DNA of 64,000 nucleotides, from NCBI RefSeq assembly GCF_004000945.1, contig NZ_BIMF01000015.1:62001-126000 (forward strand). The letters are read 5' to 3'. Both the position numbers and the translations under genes were made by a program. This DNA comes from Paenibacillus lautus NBRC 15380 (GTDB taxonomy: Bacteria; Bacillota; Bacilli; Paenibacillales; Paenibacillaceae). Position 1 is the stretch's first letter. Each line of letters opens with the position of its first letter. Positions 42,946 to 51,622 of this stretch are shown here, piece after piece. The notes under the pieces were generated by a model. The model was not told the DNA's origin. It did not search any database and worked only from the letters and a program-made list of their open reading frames with translations.

Positions 42946-43662
42946 TTACTTTGGTACCTCCAGCTTGTAGCCTACTCCCCATACTGTCGTAATCATCGCT
43001 GCGGATTCAGCAGATACCTTATTTAACTTCTCGCGCAGCCGCTTCACATGGGTATCGACTGTGCGAAGATCGCCGAAAAATTCATAATTCCATACGTCCT
43101 TAAGCAGTTCTTCGCGGGAGAATACTTTGTCCGGGGACGAAGCCAGGTAGTGCAGAAGCTCATACTCCTTCGGTGTCAAGCTGATTTCATGCCCTCCGGC
43201 CGTCACGCGGTGAGCATCATGTTCAATGATCAAATGCGGGAAAACAATGCTGTTGCTTGGGTTCGGTTCCTTGCTCAAATAGGCCGTAGCGGATGATCGG
43301 CGCAATATCGCTTTCACGCGATAAATCACCTCGCGCGGACTGAACGGCTTCACAACATAATCGTCGGCCCCCACTTCAAATCCCTGTACGCGATTGATCT
43401 CCTCACCCTTGGCTGTCAGCATGAGAATAGGGGTAGACTTCACCTGACGGAGACGCGTGCATACTTCGACTCCATCCATCCCGGGCAGCATCACATCCAA
43501 AATAACGAGCCCGTAATCTTCCGAGCTTGCTTTGCGAAGAGCGGTTTCTCCATCCTCCGCCTCTTCGATTTCATACCCTTCCTTCTCCAAATACATTTTT
43601 AACAATCGGCGAATCCGTTCTTCATCATCAACAACAAGAATACGATTTCCGTGCTCTGACAT
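42946..43662 (-). CDS. resD: Response regulator ResD-like
   Basis: OmpR/PhoB-type regulator of 238 residues. The receiver domain has DDEERIRR, the phosphorylated aspartate in LVILDVMLPGMDG, the LTAKGEE threonine and VKPFSP lysine. The C-terminal winged helix (LTPKEYELLHYLASS; VDTHVKRLREKL; VWGVGYKL) binds DNA. Paired with the kinase gene, which follows directly. In B. subtilis ResD activates resABC, ctaA and anaerobic genes. The ATG has GAAGGAG upstream. Confidence 0.93.
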   Translation of the reverse strand: MSEHGNRILVVDDEERIRRLLKMYLEKEGYEIEEAEDGETALRKASSEDYGLVILDVMLPGMDGVEVCTRLRQVKSTPILMLTAKGEEINRVQGFEVGADDYVVKPFSPREVIYRVKAILRRSSATAYLSKEPNPSNSIVFPHLIIEHDAHRVTAGGHEISLTPKEYELLHYLASSPDKVFSREELLKDVWNYEFFGDLRTVDTHVKRLREKLNKVSAESAAMITTVWGVGYKLEVPK

Positions 43663-43692
43663 TGGCGGCCAACTCCTTCATTTTTATAGGGA

Positions 43693-43736
43693 AAATCAGA
43701 AGCGGCCCTCTTGAATAAGAAAGGGCCCTTCTGATT
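43693..43736 (-). terminator. Terminator of the resA-resB-ccsA operon
   Basis: AATCAGAAGGGCCCTT and AAGAGGGCCGCTTCTGATT pair with one small mismatch and are followed by TTCCC. It separates the cytochrome biogenesis genes from resD. Confidence 0.7.
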
Positions 43737-43763
43737 GATCATTCACTGCTATTCTATTGACAA

Positions 43764-45017
43764 TTAATCGGTTCCCGCATAGGAATGCAGGCCCGCGATA
43801 ATCAAGTTGACGCCGACCAGCGTAAACATGACCACGATAAAGCCGATAACGGACAGCCAGGATGAGTATTTACCCTGCCAGCCGCGCGAAAGCCGGAGAT
43901 GAAGGTACACGCTGTAGAACAACCATGTAATAAGCGCCCATACTTCCTTTGGATCCCAGCCCCAGAATCGGCCCCATGCAATTTCTGCCCAAATCATGGC
44001 GAATATGAGACCTCCCAGTGTAAATACCGGGAACCCAATCGCAATGGCTCGATAACTGATTTCATCCAGATCGTCCGGATCCAATCTATTAAGTGCTGGC
44101 TGAATGAATTTTGCCAGCGGTTTGCGAAGGATCAGGCGAAGCAAACCGTACAGGATCAACCCCGTGATCAGCGACCATATCACCGTATTCAGCTTCCGTC
44201 CCGCATTCACGCCGTGCATCCAGGACGGGGCTTCCATGAGTGGAGATTTCATGCCCAAGAAGGACTGCATGCTCTCCGTCTCGCTCTTATATGGTGCGAC
44301 AAGCGGTGGCATGTTATATTCCACTTTTACTATTGTACTATTTTCTGTCTTCGGGTCAACCAAAGTCTGGTTAAATTCAGCCTGATATCCACCTGCACGG
44401 AAGCTGTATACCGACAATATAAATCCGATCAGCACCACGATGGCAAACATGACGAGCTCAAGCCAGCGCTGTTCCTTGCGCGAGCCCTTGTCCGTTCCGC
44501 TAAAGTTAACGGTACGGAGCAGATGCATCAGGCCGGCAATAAAACCGACCGCAAAAAACGCATCGCCCAGCGCCGCCAACGTAACGTGGATACCCAGCCA
44601 ATAGGACTGGAGCGAAGGAATCAGCGGCTGCACCTGCTGCGGGAACACGGCGGCATAGGCCATGATCAGGATTGCCAGCGGCAGTGCAAACAATCCGAGC
44701 AGCGATTTTTTGTAGATAAAATAAAGTACGAGGAAGGCAATCATGATTGCCATCGACAAGAAGGACATAAACTCATACATGTTGCTGACCGGCACGTGTC
44801 CCGAGCCCGCCCATCTTGTAAAGAAGTACAGCAAGTGTCCGATCAAACCGATCGTTGTCGTAACAAACGCGATCTTGCCCCACTTCGCCAAATGGGCTTC
44901 CGGGTCGCGTTTGCGGAACCGGCGTCCCATGACGGCAAGTGCATACATGATAAATGCCACGCAGTATAAGGTAAAGGCCACGATAAATGCGTCGCCGCTA
45001 AAATCAATTAGATTCAT
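43764..45017 (-). CDS. ccsA: Cytochrome c biogenesis protein CcsA/ResC
   Basis: Integral membrane haem-handling protein of system II cytochrome c maturation. About eight hydrophobic segments; the tryptophan-rich WAEIAWGRFWGWDPKEVWALITW motif that binds haem is present, with conserved histidines nearby and in LHSYAG near the end. I start it at 45017 (MNLIDFSG), which has GGGGG upstream and overlaps the resB end by 14 bases. It works with ResB and ResA. Confidence 0.93.
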   Translation of the reverse strand: MNLIDFSGDAFIVAFTLYCVAFIMYALAVMGRRFRKRDPEAHLAKWGKIAFVTTTIGLIGHLLYFFTRWAGSGHVPVSNMYEFMSFLSMAIMIAFLVLYFIYKKSLLGLFALPLAILIMAYAAVFPQQVQPLIPSLQSYWLGIHVTLAALGDAFFAVGFIAGLMHLLRTVNFSGTDKGSRKEQRWLELVMFAIVVLIGFILSVYSFRAGGYQAEFNQTLVDPKTENSTIVKVEYNMPPLVAPYKSETESMQSFLGMKSPLMEAPSWMHGVNAGRKLNTVIWSLITGLILYGLLRLILRKPLAKFIQPALNRLDPDDLDEISYRAIAIGFPVFTLGGLIFAMIWAEIAWGRFWGWDPKEVWALITWLFYSVYLHLRLSRGWQGKYSSWLSVIGFIVVMFTLVGVNLIIAGLHSYAGTD

Positions 45018-46707
45018 GCTTAGTCCCCCTGTTATTCTCCAATGACTTTTCATCGACTTCGATATTCATTTGCTTGAGGATCGCGGAGATCTCCTTGCGA
45101 AGTCCAAACCAGTTCTTGTTCGTATGCGCGCCAAGTGTCAGCGTTCCGTTATCAATACGCAGCCAGATCCGGCGATGGGTGAAATAAAAGCCCATGACCA
45201 GGCCGATCATACCGATAAAACAACCAATCCAAATGAACGGCATGGCTTTATCCACACGAATATTCAGATAAGTCGTAGATTCCGAAAAGTCCACATCGTC
45301 CATGCTCAGCACATCCAGTTGTACGAGCGCTTCCCCACCCGCCAGCTGTGCATTGATCGCTTCCTGATTAAAGCGCTCCTTATCAATCTGCTTAGGGAAG
45401 TAGAAGTATTGAATGCCTTCCTTCGGCAGTTCAGGTCCCTTAATCAGAAATAAGAATGCAGGCGCATTCGGGTTAGGTGACAGGTTTACCGGTTTGCCGT
45501 TATCGCCAAGTCCAAAATCGGTAAAGGATTGTGTAAGCGTTAACGTATATTCTCCCGCCTGATACTCTCTTTGAGGATCGTCGATCGACAATGTGATTTT
45601 GCCGTATTCCTTCCCGCTCTTACTGTCTATCAGCACCGGCGAAACCGTACGGAGAATCGGGGTCAGATCATAATCGAATTGATAAGCTTTTAACCCTTTG
45701 TAATTGAGTGGATGATTCACCTCAATGTTATGGCGTGTCAATTCCACGAGCTGAGGCTCTTTATCGAGATCGTCACAATTGGCCTCGCACATATACAGAA
45801 TCGCCTGGGTTTGGAATTCCTTCGGCAGTACTTTATTCTTGCCTTTAAATTCCTCAGGCATATCGTCCTCGGTATAAAACTCCACCTTAAAGCCGTCGTT
45901 CAATAAATAATAACTGGTGTTCTTGATATGCACAGGCTCATCCTGAGGGAAAGCCATGTGCTCGTCCATATGCAGTCCAGGAAGATTCCGTCCAAGAACA
46001 GCAAGCAGGAAAATAATCAGGCCGATATGCAGAACATAGGGGCCCCAGCGGCTGAACCGCTGCTTCTCTGCCAGTAGGGTTCCGCCATCCGTTCGTACGC
46101 GGTAGCCCTTCTTCTTAATAATCGGCTTCACCCGTTCAACCCAGTCGGCACCGTCCTCATCAACATGCCCTTGGTATACCACCTTCTGGCGGGTAAGGAA
46201 GGACATATGCTTCGGAACCCGCTGTCTGCTGAGCGCTTTGTACAGCGGCAGGACCCGGTCAAGACTGCAAATGACAAGAGATGCGCCGATCATGACAAGC
46301 AGCAGTACGAACCACCATGACGTGTATGTATGAGACAGCCCGAGCAAGTAATAAATATGCCCCAGCTGTCCGTACTCCTCTTTGTAATAGACTGAGGGGT
46401 CAATGTTAAGGAATGTGCTTTCCTGCGGAAAGATGGTGCCTAGCGAGGAGCCGATCAGCGTAAGCACTATCAGATATATTGCTACTTTTACCGAAGAAAA
46501 GAAATTCCATACCCGATCGATAATACCGGGATTTTCTTTCTGTGAGCGACGAGCAACCCCGTCATACCGCATTTCCAGAATCGGTTGGGCCTCCGCTTCT
46601 TCGGTCAGCGGCTTGCCGCAAGCCTCGCAGAGGACCGTCCCCGTTGGATTCTGGTGTCCACAATCACACTTCGTGTTCTGGATCAAAGGCTTGGAACCTT
46701 GACTCAT
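45004..46707 (-). CDS. resB: Cytochrome c biogenesis protein ResB
   Basis: 567 residues. The N-terminus has a cysteine motif pair (CDCGHQNPTGTVLCEACG), a zinc-ribbon-like extension that I do not expect in all ResB proteins. Then come membrane segments near residues 77-97, 130-150 and 225-245, a large outer domain and a last helix (FIWIGCFIGMIGLVMGFYF). ResB and CcsA form the haem export and ligation complex. The start overlaps the resA stop (ATGA). Confidence 0.93.
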   Translation of the reverse strand: MSQGSKPLIQNTKCDCGHQNPTGTVLCEACGKPLTEEAEAQPILEMRYDGVARRSQKENPGIIDRVWNFFSSVKVAIYLIVLTLIGSSLGTIFPQESTFLNIDPSVYYKEEYGQLGHIYYLLGLSHTYTSWWFVLLLVMIGASLVICSLDRVLPLYKALSRQRVPKHMSFLTRQKVVYQGHVDEDGADWVERVKPIIKKKGYRVRTDGGTLLAEKQRFSRWGPYVLHIGLIIFLLAVLGRNLPGLHMDEHMAFPQDEPVHIKNTSYYLLNDGFKVEFYTEDDMPEEFKGKNKVLPKEFQTQAILYMCEANCDDLDKEPQLVELTRHNIEVNHPLNYKGLKAYQFDYDLTPILRTVSPVLIDSKSGKEYGKITLSIDDPQREYQAGEYTLTLTQSFTDFGLGDNGKPVNLSPNPNAPAFLFLIKGPELPKEGIQYFYFPKQIDKERFNQEAINAQLAGGEALVQLDVLSMDDVDFSESTTYLNIRVDKAMPFIWIGCFIGMIGLVMGFYFTHRRIWLRIDNGTLTLGAHTNKNWFGLRKEISAILKQMNIEVDEKSLENNRGTKHESN

Positions 46708-47231
46708 TTCGCATTCACCAACTGTTCAATTTGTTTATCAAGGGTGTTCAAATCCAGTTCGCCTATACGAATATGGTCAATCTTGCCAGAGGCCGTAACA
46801 AAAAAGGTGGTTGGCATGGGGCCAACCCCGAAGCTGGCAACAGCATTCCGTTTAGGATCCATCAGTATGGGGAACTTCACGCCGGTTTGACCAACAAAAT
46901 TCTCAACGGTCATTTTGTTCTCTCCCACATTAATTCCGATGATCTCAACGCCTTGACTGTTCCATTTCTCCCACTGGGCTTGAAGAGCCGGCATTTCCCG
47001 CACGCATGGCGGACAGTAGGTGCCCCAGAAATTAATAACCCTGGCCTTACCCTCGTATTCACTCATGGTATGTACGCCGCCATCCATGCCTAGAAGTTCA
47101 AAATCCGCTGCCTTTTGACCCACTTTGGGAACCTCATCAGAGCCGAATACAACGGTTGCAACGGCGTACACTCCGACCAGGATAATGGCAAGCAGAATCA
47201 CAATCTGTACGCTTTTCTTTGATTTGCCCAT
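46704..47231 (-). CDS. resA: Thiol-disulfide oxidoreductase ResA
   Basis: Membrane-anchored thioredoxin-like protein that reduces the CXXCH disulfide of apocytochrome c. A signal anchor at residues 8-26, then the thioredoxin fold with active site WGTYCPPCVREMP, and the cis-proline region GPMPTTFFV. Length 175. AAAGGAAG precedes the ATG. It is the first gene of resA-resB-ccsA. Confidence 0.95.
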   Translation of the reverse strand: MGKSKKSVQIVILLAIILVGVYAVATVVFGSDEVPKVGQKAADFELLGMDGGVHTMSEYEGKARVINFWGTYCPPCVREMPALQAQWEKWNSQGVEIIGINVGENKMTVENFVGQTGVKFPILMDPKRNAVASFGVGPMPTTFFVTASGKIDHIRIGELDLNTLDKQIEQLVNAK

Positions 47232-47356
47232 AAAGCAGCAGCTTCCTTTCTATGACATTCATCATATCGTATACTACGGGTGTGAACATCCTATGAACAA
47301 TTATAACGAAATTTGTCATAAACGCCGCTCGCCATTTTGAATATTATGTGTCGGGT

Positions 47357-48112
47357 TTAACGTTTTCTCTTCGGTTTCCCGCCCGGCTTAGCGGCTTTCG
47401 CCATCTGCAAAAGCTGGTTGATTTCATCTGCTGTCAAATGGCGGTACAAGCCCCGTTTTAAATTTTGCAGCAGCAGATCCCCATAGGATATCCGCTTCAA
47501 TCGCGTTACCGGATGAGAAATCGCTTCAAACATCCTTCTGACTTGACGGTTGCGCCCCTCATGAATGGTAATCGATATGACGGATTGTTTATTATCCGGA
47601 TCCACATCCTTATACTCCACCTCGGCAGGAGACGTCATTCCGTCTTCCAGCATAATCCCTTGACGCAGCTTGTCCAGTTCGGTGCCATGCGGCACCCCTT
47701 TCACGGTAGCCAAATACGTTTTGGGTACATGATATTTAGGGTGGCTGAGCAGATTGGCAAACTCGCCGTCATTGGTCAGCAGCAGGAGTCCTTCCGTATC
47801 GTAGTCCAAACGTCCAATCGGATATACCCGCTCTTTAATGCCCTTGAGATAATCCGATACAATTTTTCGGCCTTCTGGATCAGAAGCGCTTGTAATGACA
47901 CCCTTCGGCTTATTCAGCATAATGTATACCTTTTTCTCATTCTTAATCGGTTTGCCTGAAACCGTAATGATATCCTGGGCTGGATCGGCCTTCGTGCCGA
48001 GTTCGGTAACGGTCTCTCCGTTTACCTGCACCTTGCCTTCAAGAATCAATTCCTCGCACTTGCGGCGGGAAGCGACTCCGGCCTGTGCCATAATTTTCTG
48101 TAATCTCTCCAT
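47357..48112 (-). CDS. rluB: Pseudouridine synthase RluB
   Basis: Forms a pseudouridine in 23S rRNA. An S4 RNA-binding domain (MERLQKIMAQAGVASRRKCEELI) precedes the RsuA/RluB catalytic domain with the aspartate in PIGRLDYDTEGLLLLTNDGE, NKPKGVITSA and EGRNRQVRRMFEAISHPV. Length 251 with a lysine-rich end. The place between spmB and resA matches B. subtilis ypuL. Confidence 0.95.
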   Translation of the reverse strand: MERLQKIMAQAGVASRRKCEELILEGKVQVNGETVTELGTKADPAQDIITVSGKPIKNEKKVYIMLNKPKGVITSASDPEGRKIVSDYLKGIKERVYPIGRLDYDTEGLLLLTNDGEFANLLSHPKYHVPKTYLATVKGVPHGTELDKLRQGIMLEDGMTSPAEVEYKDVDPDNKQSVISITIHEGRNRQVRRMFEAISHPVTRLKRISYGDLLLQNLKRGLYRHLTADEINQLLQMAKAAKPGGKPKRKR

Positions 48113-48133
48113 GTTCGTTAGGTCACCTCATTC

Positions 48134-48472
48134 CTAATGATAACCATCGACAGGATAAATCACAAGCGCGTTCCATGGAAAATGTGCCCCGGGGCAGGAG
48201 TCGGAGTGAGGAAACAAGTATAACGGGGAAATATCATGGAGTCTGGATAGCTCCAAAATGATTTTGCTGGCGGTAAACAGCTGTGTTTTCTGATCCAGCG
48301 ACATGGACTCGTAGCCGATGTTGAAGTCGCCCTCCAGACAGATGTGAATCTGTCCCGGCTGAACCAGCACGGATGAAGAAGAGACCGAGCCGTCCGAATG
48401 GATTTTAAAATCCCAGTTCCGCGGTTCCCGCTCGCACACGGTATGATGAATAACAAAACCCTCGATTTCCAT
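48134..48472 (-). CDS. Small amidase_2-like protein
   Basis: 112 residues from the ATG at 48472. IEGFVIHHTVCE at the start, and HSDSCPGAHFPWNALV near the end, resemble the first and last zinc-ligand motifs of N-acetylmuramoyl-L-alanine amidases of the T7 lysozyme type (IHHT ... CPGxxFPW). The chain is shorter than the usual 140-150, and the region around the central histidine is reduced (LHDISPLYLFPH). It has no signal peptide. It may be an inactive or specialised relative. It lies between spmB and rluB, where B. subtilis has no such gene. Confidence 0.65.
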   Translation of the reverse strand: MEIEGFVIHHTVCEREPRNWDFKIHSDGSVSSSSVLVQPGQIHICLEGDFNIGYESMSLDQKTQLFTASKIILELSRLHDISPLYLFPHSDSCPGAHFPWNALVIYPVDGYH

Positions 48473-48599
48473 TTCATCACCCCTACTACAATTTGTAATT
48501 GCAGCAGTATATGACAAGGTGGAATCAAGGGTATGGGCATACGTCCTGTTACATAGAAAAAACGCTCCGTCTTACTCAGACCGTTCAAACGATCATCAA

Positions 48600-49133
48600 T
48601 TAACCGAACACCAGCAGGCAGACGGCAATCGCCGCAATAAAACCGATCAAATCGGAGAACAGCCCGACCTTCAGCGCATAGCGGCCATTGCGGATACCCA
48701 CAGCGCCAAAATAGACGGTCAGTACATATAAGGTCGTGTCCGTGCTTCCCTGTATGGTCGAAGCGATTCGGCCAATCATGGAATCCGGACCGTATGCGCG
48801 GATCAGCTCCGTTGTGTAAGCGAGCGAGCCGGTACCCGTCAGCGGCCTAAGAATTCCCAATGGCAAAATCTCGCTCGGTACCCCTAGCGATTGCAGAAAG
48901 GGGCCCGTCCAACCCACAAAAAATTCCAGCGCGCCGGAAGACCGGAATACGCTAATGGCGACCATCATGCCAACCAAGTGCGGGATGATCCCAATCGCCG
49001 TGGAGAAGCCGTCCTTGGCTCCATCCACAAACGATTCATATACGGGCACTTTGCGGGTATAAGCATAAAGCGGAATGAATGCGATAATAATGGGAATAGA
49101 CCAGGCGGAAACGAGATTAATCCATGACAGCAA
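48600..49133 (-). CDS. spmB: Spore maturation protein B
   Basis: Membrane protein of 177 residues needed with SpmA for spore core dehydration. It has the nucleoside-transporter gate fold pattern: FVDGAKDGFSTAIGIIPHLVGMMVAI and LRPLTGTGSLAYTTELIRAYGPDS, then STDTTLYVLTVYFGAVGI. The start is a TTG at 49133 with GGGG nine bases upstream. Directly after spmA (six bases). Confidence 0.93.
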   Translation of the reverse strand: MLSWINLVSAWSIPIIIAFIPLYAYTRKVPVYESFVDGAKDGFSTAIGIIPHLVGMMVAISVFRSSGALEFFVGWTGPFLQSLGVPSEILPLGILRPLTGTGSLAYTTELIRAYGPDSMIGRIASTIQGSTDTTLYVLTVYFGAVGIRNGRYALKVGLFSDLIGFIAAIAVCLLVFG

Positions 49134-49139
49134 GAATCA

Positions 49140-49772
49140 TCACCCCTTCACATCCGGGTTCAGGCTTGTACCGATTCCCGGCGGCTTCTGGCGGCGTATC
49201 GTCCTTCTTCGATACCATCGGTCAGCCATAATGGCGGCCGCCGTCGCAATCGCTGTGGCCAAAAGCGTGGTCCCAACGATTTCCGAAGGATTGGCTGACT
49301 CATAATTCAGCCTGATCGCGATTAGCGTTGTCGGTATCAGCGTAATGCTGGCCGTGTTTAATGCCAGCAGCGTGCACATCGCCGGAGACGCTGTTTCCTT
49401 ATCCGGGTTTAACTTCTGAAGCTCCTGCATCGCTTTGATTCCCATCGGAGTCGCCGCATTGCCCAGACCGAACAAATTGGCGCTCATGTTGGACAATATA
49501 TACCCCATAGCGGGATGATTCTTCGGTACATCCGGGAACAGGAAGCGGACAACCGGGCCCAGCAGCTTGGCAACCTTCTTCAGCAGGCCCGCGTCCTCTG
49601 CCAGGCGCATCATGCCAAGCCAGAATACCAGTATGCTGATGAGACCGAAGGAGACGGTCACTCCCGTCTGGGCTCCGTCAAATGCGGCTTTTGTAACACT
49701 ATCGATGTTCCCGTTAATTGCCGCAAAGCAAAAGCCGATCAGTATCATCCCCATCCAAATCAAATTGATCAT
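49140..49772 (-). CDS. spmA: Spore maturation protein A
   Basis: Partner of SpmB, 210 residues, with several membrane segments. AAFDGAQTGVTVSFGLISILVFWLGMMRLAEDAGLL and MSANLFGLGNAATPMGIKAMQELQKLN are recognisable. Functions in spore core dehydration together with SpmB and DacB; mutants in Bacillus make spores of lower heat resistance. Followed by spmB and preceded by dacB 62 bases upstream. Confidence 0.94.
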   Translation of the reverse strand: MINLIWMGMILIGFCFAAINGNIDSVTKAAFDGAQTGVTVSFGLISILVFWLGMMRLAEDAGLLKKVAKLLGPVVRFLFPDVPKNHPAMGYILSNMSANLFGLGNAATPMGIKAMQELQKLNPDKETASPAMCTLLALNTASITLIPTTLIAIRLNYESANPSEIVGTTLLATAIATAAAIMADRWYRRRTIRRQKPPGIGTSLNPDVKG

Positions 49773-49834
49773 CTCTTCGCCCCCGTTTGCTGCCCCGCTG
49801 CGTGAGAATACACGATCTCTTAAGCGAAGGCTAG

Positions 49835-51016
49835 TTATGATTTGGCCCTGAACAGATGCCTAAGCACTTCTCCTGCAGACTGCCACAGCGACAACGAACC
49901 GATGGGTCCGGAAGTGCTTCTGGACTTCTGCAAGATCTCAGGGGCTTCAGGAAGCTTGCTTCCTTCCGCATAGACCGGAACTTTGCCGATGCTGACATTA
50001 TCGAGCAGCAGTTCAATATGACCCCGCAGTCCGAAAGACAAATCGGGTGTACTCGCTTTATGCAGGACCAGTCTCTTCACCAGGCGTGCTTCCTCATCAT
50101 GCGCAAACGCATACGTAAAAGAACCGCCCGTGACCAGTGGATAGCCCTGGATCTTCTGCCCTTTCTCCATAACCTTTTTCAGTGGAAAATGGGCAAATCC
50201 GTAATCCAGCATCTTGGAATGATCATTCCAATCGTTGCCGTCATTCAGCGTGACCGCCGCAATCTGCTGACCGTTTCGGGTGGCGGAGCTCACCAGGCAG
50301 CGGAATGCTTTTTTGGTGTAACCGGTTTTGACGCCGTCCGCCCCCTCATAGAAACGAAGCATCTTGTTTTTGTTATCCCATTTGTAGTCCCACGCTTCAT
50401 TCGGATTGGGCGCTTTCTTGGTCGGGGTTTTGACAATCTCGCTAAAGACAGGGTTCTTGAGGGCATAAGCCGTCAGTTTGGCTACGTCATTAGCGGAAGA
50501 GTAATGTTCATCATGATCCAGTCCATGGGGATTCATAAAATGCGAGTTCGTCAAGCCGAGCCCGGCCGCCTTCTCGTTCATCAGCAACACAAAGCCTTCT
50601 TCCGTCCCCCCGACATGTTCGGCAATGGCCGTCGCGGCGTCGTTGCCGGATCGCAGCATTAATCCATACAGCAGATTCTCAAGCGTCATCTCCTCACCAA
50701 GCTTCAGGAAGAGCGAGGAGCCTTCTTTGGCAAAAGCATTTTTGGAGATCTTGACGCGATCGTCCAGCTTGCCGTGTTCAATGGCCACGATAGCTGTCAT
50801 GATCTTGGTCAGGCTTGCGATTCTTAAACGCTCGTCCCCGTTTTTGCTGTACAGCACTCTACCGGAAGTGACATCAATCAGTGCAGCTGCCTGCGCATGA
50901 TTGGTGGGGCCATTCTCATGATCCGAATGCACGGGGACAGCCGTAACCAGCAAGCAGCTTATCGCAATCAACATGGATAACAAAGACTTGCAGTTCGTCC
51001 ATTTCATTTTCATCAT
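49835..51016 (-). CDS. dacB: D-alanyl-D-alanine carboxypeptidase (DacB/DacF type)
   Basis: Penicillin-binding protein 5-like enzyme that trims the terminal D-alanine from peptidoglycan peptides; next to spmAB it is probably the sporulation form acting on cortex. A signal peptide (residues 9-30) precedes the catalytic SxxK in RIASLTKIMTA, the SGN of MLRSGNDAATA and KTG in DGVKTGYTKKA. Length 393 with a C-terminal beta domain. GGAGG precedes the ATG. Confidence 0.93.
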   Translation of the reverse strand: MMKMKWTNCKSLLSMLIAISCLLVTAVPVHSDHENGPTNHAQAAALIDVTSGRVLYSKNGDERLRIASLTKIMTAIVAIEHGKLDDRVKISKNAFAKEGSSLFLKLGEEMTLENLLYGLMLRSGNDAATAIAEHVGGTEEGFVLLMNEKAAGLGLTNSHFMNPHGLDHDEHYSSANDVAKLTAYALKNPVFSEIVKTPTKKAPNPNEAWDYKWDNKNKMLRFYEGADGVKTGYTKKAFRCLVSSATRNGQQIAAVTLNDGNDWNDHSKMLDYGFAHFPLKKVMEKGQKIQGYPLVTGGSFTYAFAHDEEARLVKRLVLHKASTPDLSFGLRGHIELLLDNVSIGKVPVYAEGSKLPEAPEILQKSRSTSGPIGSLSLWQSAGEVLRHLFRAKS

Positions 51017-51127
51017 CTTATCCTCCGGTGTTCAGAAATCTTGTACAAGTATATGTCGTCCGCGCTAAAGGTATGTCCATTTCGTAAGAGAAACGCTGAA
51101 AGCCCATAAATTCAATAATCCTAACAG

Positions 51128-51162
51128 CAAAAATCCCTTCCGTCATGAACGAAAGGGATTTG
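51128..51162 (-). terminator. Terminator after ytfJ
   Basis: CAAATCCCTTTCG pairs with CGGAAGGGATTTTTG on the minus strand, ending in a short T run. Confidence 0.8.
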
Positions 51163-51172
51163 CTTGCTCCAA

Positions 51173-51622
51173 TCAGTACGCAGGCGGAGGCGTAGTGCTG
51201 TTCGCGGCATTGCTGCCTGATTGAAACATCGACTGGATTTGATCGAGTAAATACGGGGTCGCATCAATAATCCGTTCAAACAGATGGGTTTGATTGTCCA
51301 GCGGCACGATGTGCACGCCTTCTTTACCCACGACCAGGAAAGCAATCGGTCGAATGGACACGCCACCCCCGCTGCCGCCACCAAAAGGAAGGGCACTATG
51401 ATCGTTGTGCGTCCCGTTAGTGGTCGCTTGGTGTGTGGCTCCCGCCTCAACGTTGTAGTCACTACCGCCGGCTGCAAAACCAAAAGCCACTTTACTGATT
51501 GGCAGGATAACGCTGCCGTCAGGCGTATTCACCGGGTCGCCTACAATCGTATTAACGTCCACCATTCCCTTGATGTTTTCCATAGCCGTTTGCATCAAGC
51601 CTTGAATAGGGTGTTCTGCCAT
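51173..51622 (-). CDS. ytfJ: Sporulation protein YtfJ
   Basis: 149 residues. The family core is recognisable: MENIKGMVDVNTIVGDPV, TPDGSVILPISKVAFGFAAGGSDY, a glycine-rich GGGSGGGVSIRPIAFLVV and a hydrophobic region. YtfJ is forespore-expressed in B. subtilis. AAAGGAGG precedes the ATG. In B. subtilis ytfJ lies elsewhere; here, with its ytfI-like partner, it occupies the place between dacB and scpB. Confidence 0.9.
   Translation of the reverse strand: MAEHPIQGLMQTAMENIKGMVDVNTIVGDPVNTPDGSVILPISKVAFGFAAGGSDYNVEAGATHQATTNGTHNDHSALPFGGGSGGGVSIRPIAFLVVGKEGVHIVPLDNQTHLFERIIDATPYLLDQIQSMFQSGSNAANSTTPPPAY

Noticed and set aside
43899..44969. 356-codon open frame opposite ccsA
   Set aside because: Antisense to a membrane protein gene, giving a charged, low-quality sequence.
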